Assembly (NCBI GenBank): GCA_966211455.1
Contig: CBIHNI010000004.1
Location: 1 to 64,000, forward strand
Reading direction: 5' to 3'
Length of the DNA: 64,000 nt
Source of the DNA: 21-14-0-10-47-8 sp966211455
GTDB lineage: Bacteria; Bdellovibrionota; Bdellovibrionia; Bdellovibrionales; Bdellovibrionaceae
The notes below the pieces were generated by a model that searched no databases, was not told the origin of the DNA, and saw only the letters and a list, made by a program, of their open reading frames with translations. Below, piece after piece: positions 43,522 to 52,456 of this stretch (positions are counted from its first letter, which is position 1; every line of letters starts with the position of its first letter). Both the position numbers and the translations under genes were made by a program.

Positions 43522-43545
43522 CAGTTTGATTTTTAGAAAATCAGA

Positions 43546-43956
43546 TTACAGATTTTTTTCCAAGATATCTTGGATCTTCTTTTGACGAGGCTCGATGTCG
43601 GACATGTTGCTAGTCGGCTCGTGATCGATTTTTAAAACGCCAGATTCGAAAGTGATTGCCTGTCCTGGGCTGTAGTAGCCCGACTTGTTGCAAACGTGAA
43701 TCTTTTTAAGTCCTGCTTTCAAAGCATCAGCACCCATTTTGTCGGAAGCGATGGCTTTCAAAGCGTTGACGATGGGTTCGAAATAAACTTTTTGGAATCC
43801 TTCTTCGAAAAGGTGGCTTTGACCATCAACGGCCATTGTGTCCCACTCGATTTCAAACTCTGGTGTGAAACCTGCTGCGTTTTGGATCTCATTTTTCCAG
43901 TTGTTGAAACGAGTCTCTTGGAATTCCTGAACTGCTTTTCTTTCTTTCAAGCCCAT
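43546..43956 (-). CDS. Cytoplasmic protein of unknown function
   Basis: A 136-residue, charged, soluble protein: helical N-terminus (MGLKERKAVQEFQETRF), then FEIEWDTMAVDGQSHLFEEGFQKVYFEPIVNALKAI and a strand-rich end with a single Cys (IHVCNKSGYY). No signal peptide and no known motif. It is located in an accessory minus-strand cluster with an internally duplicated protein upstream and a terminator downstream. Confidence 0.6.
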   Translation of the reverse strand: MGLKERKAVQEFQETRFNNWKNEIQNAAGFTPEFEIEWDTMAVDGQSHLFEEGFQKVYFEPIVNALKAIASDKMGADALKAGLKKIHVCNKSGYYSPGQAITFESGVLKIDHEPTSNMSDIEPRQKKIQDILEKNL

Positions 43957-44108
43957 GGGCCCTCCTTGTGTGACAACATAATGATGTTATCGGAGCTCCC
44001 CAGATCTAAACAAGTTTTGTGGGGCGAGCTAAGGTCCAGTTTTTCGGGGAATCTGCAGGATAGGTCCAGCTCTTCGATCTGATCTCGAAGAGATGAGGTT
44101 TGAAATTT

Positions 44109-44924
44109 TTAGCGGATGCGGCAAGCCAAGACCGGTGCGGTCTGGTGATGAAGCGTGTGGATCACATTGATCAAGCCGTTCAGCGCTTCGGGATGGGCGC
44201 GGAAGTCCCACATCTGCCAATGCAATTCAAAGCCATCGCCTTCGAATGTTTCGCTGAATTGAATTCCACATTTCAGTGGTTCGACCGGGGCGACACCGTA
44301 AGCGCCATGAGCTGTGACCACAGCCCAGAATAAAATCGCTTCTTCGATATCGGCGCGCATGTCTTTCGTCAGCTCGTTTCGAAATTGCAATTCCAGCTTG
44401 AATTGATCATCACCGCTTTCCTCGATGCGACAAGGAAATGGAAGTGGATGGATCGCGGCCGGATACAGTGAAGGTTTTGGGGTTTCGCCTTGTGCCAGTG
44501 TGACGTTTGCGGCTTGGTCGTTGCCACTGACTTCGACTTTTTCGATCACAGAAGCGACATCACCGCCCATCAAAAGACTGGCAAGCACCGTCAGGCTGTC
44601 GTCGGTGGCGGGCCAATCTTTCAGCCTCCACTGAAACTGATTGTCAGACTCTTTTGCTGATTGCAGGACTGAATTCATCGGATCGAATCCCACAGGCGGT
44701 ACAATTCCAAACGCACCCAGTCCGCACAGGGCACCAAAATGCATGATCTTGACCATCATCTGCTCGCGGTGCCACTGCATTTCTTCGCCAGGCTTCAGGG
44801 TGATGCGAATCTCGGTCGTGATGCCCGCGCCCCAAATCGGTTTTGGCGAGTGTTTGAATTCAAATCGCATGTCGTAAGCGACAGAAACAGGCCATCTTGA
44901 AAGGGGAGGCTGTAAATTTGCCAT
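44109..44924 (-). CDS. Internally duplicated protein of unknown function
   Basis: A 271-residue cytoplasmic protein consisting of two related halves. The first (about 40-145) has KIMHFGALCGLGAFGIVPPVGFDP, later FQWRLKDWPATDDSLTVLASLL. The second (about 170-271) has ILFWAVVTAHGAYGVAPVEPLKCG, later FELHWQMWDFRAHPEALNGLINVI. Shared pattern: hydrophobic helix, GAxG, proline-rich turn, F-x-W-x-x-x-D-W/F, helix. No signal peptide and no known family. It is the first gene of the minus-strand accessory cluster. Confidence 0.6.
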   Translation of the reverse strand: MANLQPPLSRWPVSVAYDMRFEFKHSPKPIWGAGITTEIRITLKPGEEMQWHREQMMVKIMHFGALCGLGAFGIVPPVGFDPMNSVLQSAKESDNQFQWRLKDWPATDDSLTVLASLLMGGDVASVIEKVEVSGNDQAANVTLAQGETPKPSLYPAAIHPLPFPCRIEESGDDQFKLELQFRNELTKDMRADIEEAILFWAVVTAHGAYGVAPVEPLKCGIQFSETFEGDGFELHWQMWDFRAHPEALNGLINVIHTLHHQTAPVLACRIR

Positions 44925-45064
44925 GTGTCCCTAGTGGAGCATCAAAATAAAATCGGGTCAAAGCGGCATTAAATGATCCCAACACAAACCTGAAAAACCG
45001 GACCCCGGTTTTGTGGTAAACCTGCCTTCGCAAATCAAATTGGAATCACCAAAGGAGTCCCGTG

Positions 45065-45433
45065 ATGAAATCCGTTTTTTCTTTTATTCTGATCGCTTTG
45101 TCGTTTAATGCAAATGCTGGCGTTTTCGCAAGCTCGTACAAAGCGGACACAATCGTTCCGGAAATGTTGCAAGATCAAATTGCCCTGCAGGTTTTCACAA
45201 AATACTCTTGCCTGACGGCCATCAAAGAAATCGAAACTTCTGAGCGCATCGAGAAGCAAGATCAAATCCGCGATTTCTTCTACACGACTTCTTTCGAAGT
45301 GGTTTCTATGTCCAGCTCACCAAATCCAAATGGTCTGAAAATCACGGTTGAATCGGCGATGCTTGCGACTGGTGGCGTGACTCCTGAAGTGAAAGACATC
45401 TCGTCTTCACAAGGCGAATACATCTGCCCTTAA
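45065..45433 (+). CDS. Small secreted protein of unknown function
   Basis: A 122-residue protein with a signal peptide (MKSVFSFILIALSFNANA). AAGGAG precedes the start; GTG 45062 and ATG 45065 are both possible. The mature part has two cysteines, one near the middle (YSCLTA) and one at the end (YICP), that may form a disulphide. It resembles short periplasmic proteins of unknown role. It converges on the fusion gene ending at 45444. Confidence 0.65.
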   Translation: MKSVFSFILIALSFNANAGVFASSYKADTIVPEMLQDQIALQVFTKYSCLTAIKEIETSERIEKQDQIRDFFYTTSFEVVSMSSSPNPNGLKITVESAMLATGGVTPEVKDISSSQGEYICP

Positions 45434-45443
45434 TGATTCCTGT

Positions 45444-46769
45444 CTAAATTCGCACGGTCTGATCCCGGTTGTTAGGGGTCGGCCGTGATTCTTTTTTGGG
45501 ATGCATTTTGGCGTCGAACCAATTCAGGGCTTTTTCTGCGACCTCTTCCAGCTTTCCTGGTTCTTCAAATAAATGTGTGGCACCTTCGATGATGTCCAAA
45601 GTTTTCGGATTTCGCAAATCTTTGAAGGCGGCTTGATTGAAAGCCAGCACTTCGTGATCCTCGCTGCCGACCAAAAGTAAAGTCGCACACTTCACATCAC
45701 GAAGGCTTGCCAGCGCCAGATCTGGCCTGCCTCCACGAGACACCACCGCTTGCACGAATCTTGGCAGTCGCGAAGCTGCAACCAGTGCGGATGCGGCTCC
45801 GGTGCTGGCTCCAAAATACCCAATCGGCAAAGATTTCAGCTCGGGGTGGCGAAGGGCCCAATTGGTGATCGAGATCAAACGCTTTGACAGCAGCGAGATA
45901 TCAAAAACGTTGGCGCGGTTGTGGGATTCTTGCTCGGTCAAAAGATCGGCCAGGATGGTCGCGTAGCCCTGACGGTTCAGAAGATCGGCGACGAACTGAT
46001 TGCGGGGGCTCAGGCGTCCGCTGCCGCTTCCGTGCGAAAAGATGATCAGACCTTTGGGATGACGTGGCCTTCCCAGGATTGCTTTTAAGGTCACATGCTG
46101 ATCGACGGCGCTGATGTTGATATCAAAACTGCGAAGCTGAAAGAACTCGCCAACCTCGGCATCTGAAACCTGATCGAAATTGTTATAGAAGTAGCTAACG
46201 GCCCCAAAGAATTGCGGAACATAATAGACGCGGACTTCGGCGCCCTGATTTTCAAGTCGGCGGATGGACTCGTGACTGGCGACCGGGGCCGCGACGACGA
46301 TGCGTTTTGCTTTTTGCGCTTGCAGGCTTTGGATTGCGGCGGCCATGGTGGAGCCGGTTGCGATCCCATCATCGACAATGATTACGGTTCGTCCTTCGAT
46401 CGCATGTGCGTGCTCGGTGCCGGTGTACCGAAGACGCTGTCGTTGCAGTTTTTGAATTTCGGCCAGGGCGGAAGCCTCGATTTCTTTTGGATTCATTTCC
46501 TGCGCGCCCGACGAAAGCAGGATCTCACCGCTTTCGGTGACGGCGCCAATGGCAAATTCGTGATGGTGGGGGTGTTTGATTTTTTTCACCAACACCAAAT
46601 CCATCTCGGCTTGCAAGGCCTGAGCTACAGTTTGAGCCATCGGCACGGCTCCGCGCGGAATTGCTAAGATCAGTGGGTTTAATTCTTTCAGGTCTTGCAG
46701 AAGCGGTATCAACAGCTCGGCGGCTTCCCTGCGATTTTCAAAGGTCTTGTAGCGATCACCTGTTTCCAT
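45444..46769 (-). CDS. Phosphoribosyltransferase / alpha-beta hydrolase fusion
   Basis: A 441-residue two-domain protein. The N-terminal part (about 1-210) is a type I phosphoribosyltransferase: LAIPRGAVPMAQTVAQAL and the PRPP loop VIIVDDGIATGSTMAAAI (about 130-147). The C-terminal part (about 220-430) is a dienelactone-hydrolase-like alpha/beta hydrolase: LIIFSHGSGSGRLSPRN, nucleophile Ser in GYFGASTGAASAL, Asp in LLVGSEDHEVL and His in GATHLFEEPG. Separate and fused versions are known in bacteria; the joint reaction is not established. AAGGAT precedes the ATG. Confidence 0.85.
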   Translation of the reverse strand: METGDRYKTFENRREAAELLIPLLQDLKELNPLILAIPRGAVPMAQTVAQALQAEMDLVLVKKIKHPHHHEFAIGAVTESGEILLSSGAQEMNPKEIEASALAEIQKLQRQRLRYTGTEHAHAIEGRTVIIVDDGIATGSTMAAAIQSLQAQKAKRIVVAAPVASHESIRRLENQGAEVRVYYVPQFFGAVSYFYNNFDQVSDAEVGEFFQLRSFDINISAVDQHVTLKAILGRPRHPKGLIIFSHGSGSGRLSPRNQFVADLLNRQGYATILADLLTEQESHNRANVFDISLLSKRLISITNWALRHPELKSLPIGYFGASTGAASALVAASRLPRFVQAVVSRGGRPDLALASLRDVKCATLLLVGSEDHEVLAFNQAAFKDLRNPKTLDIIEGATHLFEEPGKLEEVAEKALNWFDAKMHPKKESRPTPNNRDQTVRI

Positions 46770-46991
46770 ATGACATCCTTATCTATGGTTCATGACGATC
46801 AGCTGCAAAAAGATCTCCATTGTTGGATGGCAGATTTTGCCAGCGGGGAGAAATAGACTGGAATAGATCGTGGTGAGCGATGGGGCAAAAACGAAGTCGG
46901 GTTCCTTGGATGGGCATTGGCTCTCTACAGGTGGTATATCGGTACAAAGTACGCGCTTGCTTATTGTGCATATGTGGCAAAAATTATCCAA

Positions 46992-47306
46992 ATGGCTTAC
47001 TCGGGTTTTCAAGGTGTTTTGGCTGTCAGTCTAATTCCAACAGATAGCGAGCAAGGTTCCAAAAACTTGCAAGAAAAATCGGCTCGTGAAGAGAAGGCCG
47101 GTGATCCAATCGCGTCAGTTTCAGAAGAGCAAAGTGGTCAAGCTTTGCATCTGATGATTCAGTATCAAAAGAAGCAAAAACAAGAGCTAGAAGCGAAAAT
47201 TGCGCAGACTCAAAATCCATCAGAGAAGCAAAAGCTGATCGAAGATCTTCAAACGCTTCAAGCGACATTGATCGACCTTCAGCAAGCAGCGGCCGCTATT
47301 CAGTAG
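46992..47306 (+). CDS. Small helical protein of unknown function
   Basis: About 104 residues from the ATG at 46992; the frame is open from a TTG at 46917 and no good ribosome binding site was found for either. The C-terminal 70 residues are Gln/Lys/Glu-rich (QYQKKQKQELEAKIAQTQ) with a heptad-like pattern, so a coiled coil is likely. The 3' end overlaps the convergent 596-residue gene by 11 bp. No family recognised; moderate doubt about the start. Confidence 0.45.
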   Translation: MAYSGFQGVLAVSLIPTDSEQGSKNLQEKSAREEKAGDPIASVSEEQSGQALHLMIQYQKKQKQELEAKIAQTQNPSEKQKLIEDLQTLQATLIDLQQAAAAIQ

Positions 47307-49086
47307 CCTGAATCTCCAAATAATCCGCTGCCAATTGGCGAACTTCATCGCTCAGGCCCTTTGTGGCAAGCTCTTTAAAAATAGCTTCGCTCTTTTTAAA
47401 AGCGGCATCCACATTGTCGGACAGTCCTGGTGTTTGTTTGCGGTTTTCTCCTAAAAATTCCCAATTGCCGACGCTGAATTCTAAAAGGTTCATTTGATGT
47501 TTGGCGTTTTCGGTTTTGGTGAGAAGCGGAATTGTGGATTCAAGCAAAAGGCCGCAGCGTTCCGAGGCGATCTCGTCATGGACTGCGTCTTGCCAGATCA
47601 GGCTTAAGCAGTATCCGAACATGGCTGGATCGGGGGACGCCATTCCCAATATAAAAGCATTCACAGCTTGGGGCTGGATGAAGTGCCCCTTGTGTTTTTC
47701 CCATATTTTGCTGTCACCTTCGGCTTGCTGAATCAGTTTTTGAAACGATGTCACAAATGGCAAAAGATCTTCGTGGCTCAGACAGCGGAAGGGGTTGAAA
47801 TAATCATCAAAGTTCAGCTGGCTTGCGACTGTGCCATCGAGATTTAGAATTTGGAATGTGTTGATGATGTGCCCATCGAAATCCAGGAAGCCGGTCAGAC
47901 GCGGCTTGCCTTCAGAGAAAACTGTCAGCTTTCGTGCTTGTGGTGCTGGTTCTGTCAAAGAGATGGCTTCACCGGATGCGGAAAAAGTTTTTTCTGTTGT
48001 GACCGTGTCGTTCACGCAATAGCTTTCAATCTGCAATTTTCCGCTGGCGTATTTGCGGCTGAAGTAATCTCCATTTTCTAGATATTCGATTTCGCTTTCA
48101 GGATGGGGGCCGCGGTAGATGCAGGAAAATCGTTCTTCGCCTTTTTTCGGACCGCTGGTGAAGTATTTGGTTTCGACCTTGCCGGATGATTTATGTCGGA
48201 TTTCGTGCGCAAGCTGGCCATTTTCAAATGCCAACTCGCCCAGCTTGGCTTTTTCACTTTCGCAGTCACATTCCCAGGCTTGGTAAGAACCATTCAGCTT
48301 TCCATTTGCCGGCAAATTTCCCAAAACATAGGCGCCGTAGCCTGGAACGTAAATCGCTTCTGGTGGGACGCCATGGGGTCGAGAGCTTCTTTGTCTGGGA
48401 TCGGCAAAAAGCGGGGCGGCTGGGCTGGATTTTTTCTGGGCTTCTTGAATCCGCACTGAAAGTTCGGACTGACCCACAAGGGCTGCATGAAAAGCTGCAC
48501 CTGGTGATTGCCAAAGACCCAAATCCCACAAAGTTTGAACGGCCGCCGCATCATTTTCTTTCGCGGCTAACATCAAAGGATTTCCTTTACCCAAGGTTTG
48601 GCGAAGGCTGTAGCCCGCGCTTTCTTCTGGGATCTCTTCGTCCGTGCCGGCGGGGCGGACGCCAAAGTAGCCGACATAAAATGGATGTCCTTGTGTGGTG
48701 TATCGCACAACCACGCCGCGGTACTGTTTTTGTTCACCTTCAAAATTCCACTGGGCGGTTTCAAAGTATTCAAGGCCCGGTGCTGGGTTGGTTTTTTGTG
48801 TGACATCGACTTGGTCCAAGTCCGAGCTGGCGGTCAAAATGGTCCATGAGCCCTGTTTATAAAAATAGAAAGTCGAATTTTTTGGAATGCTGGCAATTCT
48901 CGGCGGTGCCAAATGGGCCGTGGCATCGACCTCTTCGCCATTCGCATTTTGCAGGATCTGCTGCTGAATCCAAGAATCATCAGTGTAAAAGAATTCGGCC
49001 CGCGTGATCTCGGGCGGAAGATTTGTGAAAGGGGCTTGCGGTTCGTCAGCTTTTGGCGCTCGATGTAGAACTTGGTGTTTTTTCAT
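47296..49086 (-). CDS. Large ankyrin/MORN-like protein of unknown function
   Basis: A 596-residue cytoplasmic protein without a signal peptide. There is an ankyrin-like stretch near 165-215 (GNPLMLAAKENDAAAVQTLWDLGL). A region around 240-410 resembles YwqK/MORN-2 repeats (GKLNGSYQAWECDCESE, YLENGDYFSRKYASGKLQI, FSEGKPRLTGFLDFDG). A helical C-terminus follows (about 430-596). Such architectures are common in proteins tied to toxin-immunity or interaction modules, but no toxin motif is visible. It starts 28 bp after the 99-residue gene, so the two form an operon. Confidence 0.55.
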   Translation of the reverse strand: MKKHQVLHRAPKADEPQAPFTNLPPEITRAEFFYTDDSWIQQQILQNANGEEVDATAHLAPPRIASIPKNSTFYFYKQGSWTILTASSDLDQVDVTQKTNPAPGLEYFETAQWNFEGEQKQYRGVVVRYTTQGHPFYVGYFGVRPAGTDEEIPEESAGYSLRQTLGKGNPLMLAAKENDAAAVQTLWDLGLWQSPGAAFHAALVGQSELSVRIQEAQKKSSPAAPLFADPRQRSSRPHGVPPEAIYVPGYGAYVLGNLPANGKLNGSYQAWECDCESEKAKLGELAFENGQLAHEIRHKSSGKVETKYFTSGPKKGEERFSCIYRGPHPESEIEYLENGDYFSRKYASGKLQIESYCVNDTVTTEKTFSASGEAISLTEPAPQARKLTVFSEGKPRLTGFLDFDGHIINTFQILNLDGTVASQLNFDDYFNPFRCLSHEDLLPFVTSFQKLIQQAEGDSKIWEKHKGHFIQPQAVNAFILGMASPDPAMFGYCLSLIWQDAVHDEIASERCGLLLESTIPLLTKTENAKHQMNLLEFSVGNWEFLGENRKQTPGLSDNVDAAFKKSEAIFKELATKGLSDEVRQLAADYLEIQATE

Positions 49087-49114
49087 ATTTCTATCTCATA
49101 TGATGGATCGCCGT

Positions 49115-49414
49115 TTAAGATCGGCTCGGTTTTGCGTAGACGGGAGTATACTCGGGAGGCGCGGAATCAAGAGCCCCGTACAATCTTTCGCTCTCTTCTT
49201 TCCACCAATACTCTTGATACTGGTTTGGCGATTTCCATTCATAAATGGCAATCAGTCCAAGCAAAGAACAGGGGCTATCCGCCATAAAATCCCAACCGTT
49301 CTTTTCGGCGCAGTACATCTTCGTTTCGGAATCCTGCCACAAACGGTAGCCTTTCTTTTTCAGGATATTCAAAGATGTATTGAACACATTGGTATATTCT
49401 GACAACGAGGCCAT
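49115..49414 (-). CDS. Small protein upstream of the ankyrin/MORN-like gene
   Basis: A 99-residue cytoplasmic protein from the ATG at 49414, nine bases after AGGAG (an ATG at 49423 abuts the ribosome binding site and is less likely). Aromatic-rich: KKGYRLWQDSETKMYCAEKNGWDFMA, LLGLIAIYEWKSPNQYQEYWW. The size and fold pattern resemble small immunity-like proteins, but no family is recognised. It is followed by the large gene at 47296. Confidence 0.5.
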   Translation of the reverse strand: MASLSEYTNVFNTSLNILKKKGYRLWQDSETKMYCAEKNGWDFMADSPCSLLGLIAIYEWKSPNQYQEYWWKEESERLYGALDSAPPEYTPVYAKPSRS

Positions 49415-49561
49415 GTCTTTCATCTCCTGATGTTAGATCGCTTCTATTGATTTGATGAGTTTTTCTCAGATCGAGCAAGGCTTTTGTGGTGAACTTGCAA
49501 TTGCCAATGGGGCTAAGTTAGCGATCCGGCAGTCAAGGCGGTCGGAATGACGACAAATCAA

Positions 49562-49657
49562 GCTTGCAACTCCGAAAGCAAATAGAACAAGCAGGGCTGC
49601 GGATGGAATTGTAAATCCGATCCAAGCGGTGATGGCGCTCAGGTAACCGGCCCTCAA
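49562..49657 (-). pseudogene. Remnant of a long-type chromate transporter gene (ChrA)
   Basis: About 32 codons read MRAGYLSAITAWIGFTIPSAALL, closely matching the region of long ChrA proteins after the first GPASSQ-type motif (usually GLMRAG..GA.AAW.GFTLPSA). The frame is lost on both sides: upstream there is unrelated sequence, and downstream the reading becomes meaningless (SLICRHSDRL). Only this internal piece survives, so the rest of the gene was deleted, probably when the neighbouring copper locus was inserted or rearranged. Confidence 0.65.
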
Positions 49658-49686
49658 GAATCCTAAACTCCTCCTGCAGGCGATTG

Positions 49687-49728
49687 ATATTGACTACTAT
49701 ACCCCAGGTAGGGTATAGTAGTCAATAT
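49687..49728. promoter_or_regulatory. CsoR-type copper operator
   Basis: Arms 49687-49704 and 49711-49728 are perfect 18-base inverted repeats around CAGGTA. The core TATACCCC..GGGTATA has the alternating AT/GC pattern of CsoR sites. It lies 20 bp before the csoR start, overlapping its likely promoter, so copper should relieve repression of csoR and the ATPase gene. Confidence 0.85.
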
Positions 49729-49748
49729 TGTGACATGAGGAGTCAGGT

Positions 49749-50102
49749 ATGCAAAATAAATCTCAAAATCGATCTCAGGCAGCTAAAGGCACTAGAAAGT
49801 CGAAAGGTGAGCCGCCCCGGGATGTCGCAGGTGGTGGGGCTCATCACCCGGATCATTCGGGGCATTTAGTAAGACTGAATCGAGTGAAAGGACAAATCGA
49901 GGGGATCGAGCGAATGATCGTCGGTCGACGATATTGTCCCGACATCATCGCGCAGCTCAAAGCCGCTTCGTCGGCGTTGAAAGCGATCGAGGCGGAAGTT
50001 TTTAAAACCCACCTTCGGGGCTGCGTGAAGCAAGCGTTGAGCGCTGGTGACTCGTTTCAATCGGAAGAGAAAATTCAAGAGATCGTAAAGCTCATTTATT
50101 AG
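49749..50102 (+). CDS. csoR: CsoR/RcnR family copper-sensing repressor
   Basis: A 117-residue protein. An extra charged, His-containing N-terminal tail (about 30 residues) precedes the all-helical DUF156 domain: HLVRLNRVKGQIEGIERMIVGRRYCPDIIAQLKAASSAL and VFKTHLRGCVKQAL. The Cys-His-Cys ligands of Cu(I)-sensing CsoR are present (YC, TH, GC). GAGGAG precedes the ATG. Binding Cu(I) releases it from the palindrome just upstream. The P-type ATPase starts 16 bp later, so this is a self-regulated copper efflux operon. Confidence 0.88.
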   Translation: MQNKSQNRSQAAKGTRKSKGEPPRDVAGGGAHHPDHSGHLVRLNRVKGQIEGIERMIVGRRYCPDIIAQLKAASSALKAIEAEVFKTHLRGCVKQALSAGDSFQSEEKIQEIVKLIY

Positions 50103-50118
50103 AAAGTCAGAGATTGAT

Positions 50119-52449
50119 ATGGAACATAAAGACTGCTGTTCAACTCACGAAAAAACTGGAACGGAAGTCCTTGATCCTGTTTGTGGCATGAAGGTTGACC
50201 CAAAGACCGCAAAAGGTGGAGCCTCCGAATATAAAGGCCGGACTTATTATTTTTGCAATCCAAAATGCAAAACGAAATTTGATCATGAACCGGAAAAGTA
50301 TCGATCTCCAAAGAAAGAGACCGTAAGCCCTCGTTTGGATGTCGAGTACATATGCCCAATGCACCCCGAGATAAGACAAATGGGGCCGGGAAGCTGCCCG
50401 ATTTGCGGGATGGCGCTTGAGCCAACAGTTCTGACCGCAGATCATGAAGAAGATCAAACCGAGTATTTAGATATGCGCAAAAGATTTATTCTTTCGGTTG
50501 TGCTCAGTATTCCGCTTCTTTTTGTTTCCATGGGTGGGCGGCATTTCATTTCTTCTCATGATGGCCAAGCATGGATGAATTATATCGAATTTGCCTTGGC
50601 CACGCCGGTCGTTTTGTGGAGCGGCTGGACTTTCTTTGAAAGATTTTGGATGTCGCTGAAGACAAGAAATCTAAATATGTTCACGCTCATTGGGCTTGGG
50701 GTTGGGATTGCCTATCTTTTCAGTTTGTTTGGCGTGGTGATGCCGAACATATTCCCGGATTCGATGAAGAATGAACACACGGGCTTGGTAAATCTTTATT
50801 TTGAACCGGCGGCGGTGATCGTGGCATTGGTTTTGTTGGGGCAAGTTCTGGAGCTGAAAGCAAGAAGTCAGACAAGCGCTGCGATCAAAGCCTTGTTGGG
50901 CCTTTCTCCGAAGACAGCGCGAAGAGTGAAGGCTGACGGAACTATTGAAGAAGTGCCTCTTGACGAAATCAAAGTTGGAGACAAGCTGCAAGTCAGACCC
51001 GGAGAAAAAGTTCCGGTTGATGGCATCGTGATTTCCGGAAGCAGTTCGATTGATGAGTCGATGGTGACCGGGGAGCCGGTTGCCGTTGAAAAAGAATCCG
51101 GCTCGAATGTGATCGGTGCCACGATCAATGGGACAGGCTCTTTGGTTATCGAAGCCAAAAAGGTGGGGAGGGAAACGCTGTTGGCACAGATTATTCAGAT
51201 GGTCTCTGAAGCTCAGCGTTCGAAAGCGCCGATTCAAAAATTGGCGGATACGGTGTCAGGATATTTTGTTCCGATTGTTGTATTGGCCTCGATCGTGACG
51301 GCGATTGTTTGGCTTCTGGTGGGGCCAGAGCCGAAACTGGCAAACGCCATTGTGAACGCCATAGCCGTGCTCATTATTGCGTGTCCTTGTGCCCTGGGGC
51401 TTGCGACACCCATGTCAATTATGGTGGCGACAGGGAAAGCGGCCAAACGGGGAATTCTATTCAAAGATGCCGGCGCAATTGAAATTCTTCGCCAGATTCA
51501 GGTTCTCATCGTAGATAAGACAGGAACTCTGACGGAAGGAAAGCCAAAAGTGACCTCGCTTAAAACATTCGGCGGATTTCGTGACGAAGAAATACTGTCA
51601 CTGGTTGGAAGTATCGAGCGGGAAAGTGAGCACCCACTTGCAAATGCCATTTATCAAAGTGCGAAAGACAAAGGGGCTCCGCTCTTACCGGTTGAAAAGT
51701 TCCAATCGGTCACCGGAAAAGGCGCTTCGGGAATCGTAGCCGGCAAAATTCTGCATGTGGGGAATAAGACCTTGATGGCCGATCATTCAATTGCTCTGGC
51801 AGAAGCCGAGAAGATCGCAGATGACTTAAGAAGAGATGGTCAGACGGTGATGTTCGTTGCTGTTGAAAAAAAGATGGCAGCTTTAATTGGGGTTTCGGAC
51901 CCGATCAAAGCAATGACGCCAGGGGCTCTTCAGGCATTAAAGCAGTCAGGCTTGAAAATCGTGATGGTAACTGGTGACAGTCAAATGACCGCGCAGGCTG
52001 TGGCCGCAAAATTGGATCTTGATGAGGTCGTGGCGGATGTTCTGCCTCAGCAAAAGGTTGAGATCGTTAAAAAATATCAGTCCCAGGGGTTTTTGGTGGG
52101 TATGGCGGGTGATGGCATCAACGATGCTCCGGCGCTTGCCCAGGCGGAAGTGGGAATCGCTATGGGAACCGGAACGGATATCGCAATGAAAAGTGCGGGC
52201 GTGACTTTGGTTAAAGGTGACTTGAATGGAATTGCGAAAGCCAGAGAGTTCAGTCTGGAAACCATTGCGAACATCAAACAAAATCTGTTCTTCGCATTTT
52301 TCTACAACGCGCTTGGCGTTCCGGTCGCGGCCGGCGTTCTCTTTCCGTTCTTTGGTATTTTGCTCAGTCCTATTTACGCCGCTGCGGCGATGAGCTTAAG
52401 TTCAGTGTCGGTCATTGCCAACGCCTTAAGACTTGGCCGAGAAAGGTAG
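50119..52449 (+). CDS. copA: Copper-exporting P1B-type ATPase
   Basis: A 776-residue protein. The N-terminus has a YHS domain (VLDPVCGMKVDPKTAKGGASEYKGRTYYFC) and a heavy-metal-binding domain (YICPMHPEIRQMGPGSCPICGMALEP) instead of HMA repeats. Core motifs: TGEP, the CPC metal site (IIACPCALGLATP), phosphorylation site DKTGTLTEGK, SEHPLA and GDGINDAPALA. Late helices carry YN (FFYNALGVP) and M..SS (AAMSLSSVSVI), the pattern of Cu(I) pumps (P1B-1). It exports Cu(I)/Ag(I). The second gene of the csoR operon. Confidence 0.93.
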   Translation: MEHKDCCSTHEKTGTEVLDPVCGMKVDPKTAKGGASEYKGRTYYFCNPKCKTKFDHEPEKYRSPKKETVSPRLDVEYICPMHPEIRQMGPGSCPICGMALEPTVLTADHEEDQTEYLDMRKRFILSVVLSIPLLFVSMGGRHFISSHDGQAWMNYIEFALATPVVLWSGWTFFERFWMSLKTRNLNMFTLIGLGVGIAYLFSLFGVVMPNIFPDSMKNEHTGLVNLYFEPAAVIVALVLLGQVLELKARSQTSAAIKALLGLSPKTARRVKADGTIEEVPLDEIKVGDKLQVRPGEKVPVDGIVISGSSSIDESMVTGEPVAVEKESGSNVIGATINGTGSLVIEAKKVGRETLLAQIIQMVSEAQRSKAPIQKLADTVSGYFVPIVVLASIVTAIVWLLVGPEPKLANAIVNAIAVLIIACPCALGLATPMSIMVATGKAAKRGILFKDAGAIEILRQIQVLIVDKTGTLTEGKPKVTSLKTFGGFRDEEILSLVGSIERESEHPLANAIYQSAKDKGAPLLPVEKFQSVTGKGASGIVAGKILHVGNKTLMADHSIALAEAEKIADDLRRDGQTVMFVAVEKKMAALIGVSDPIKAMTPGALQALKQSGLKIVMVTGDSQMTAQAVAAKLDLDEVVADVLPQQKVEIVKKYQSQGFLVGMAGDGINDAPALAQAEVGIAMGTGTDIAMKSAGVTLVKGDLNGIAKAREFSLETIANIKQNLFFAFFYNALGVPVAAGVLFPFFGILLSPIYAAAAMSLSSVSVIANALRLGRER

Positions 52450-52456
52450 GTGTCTA

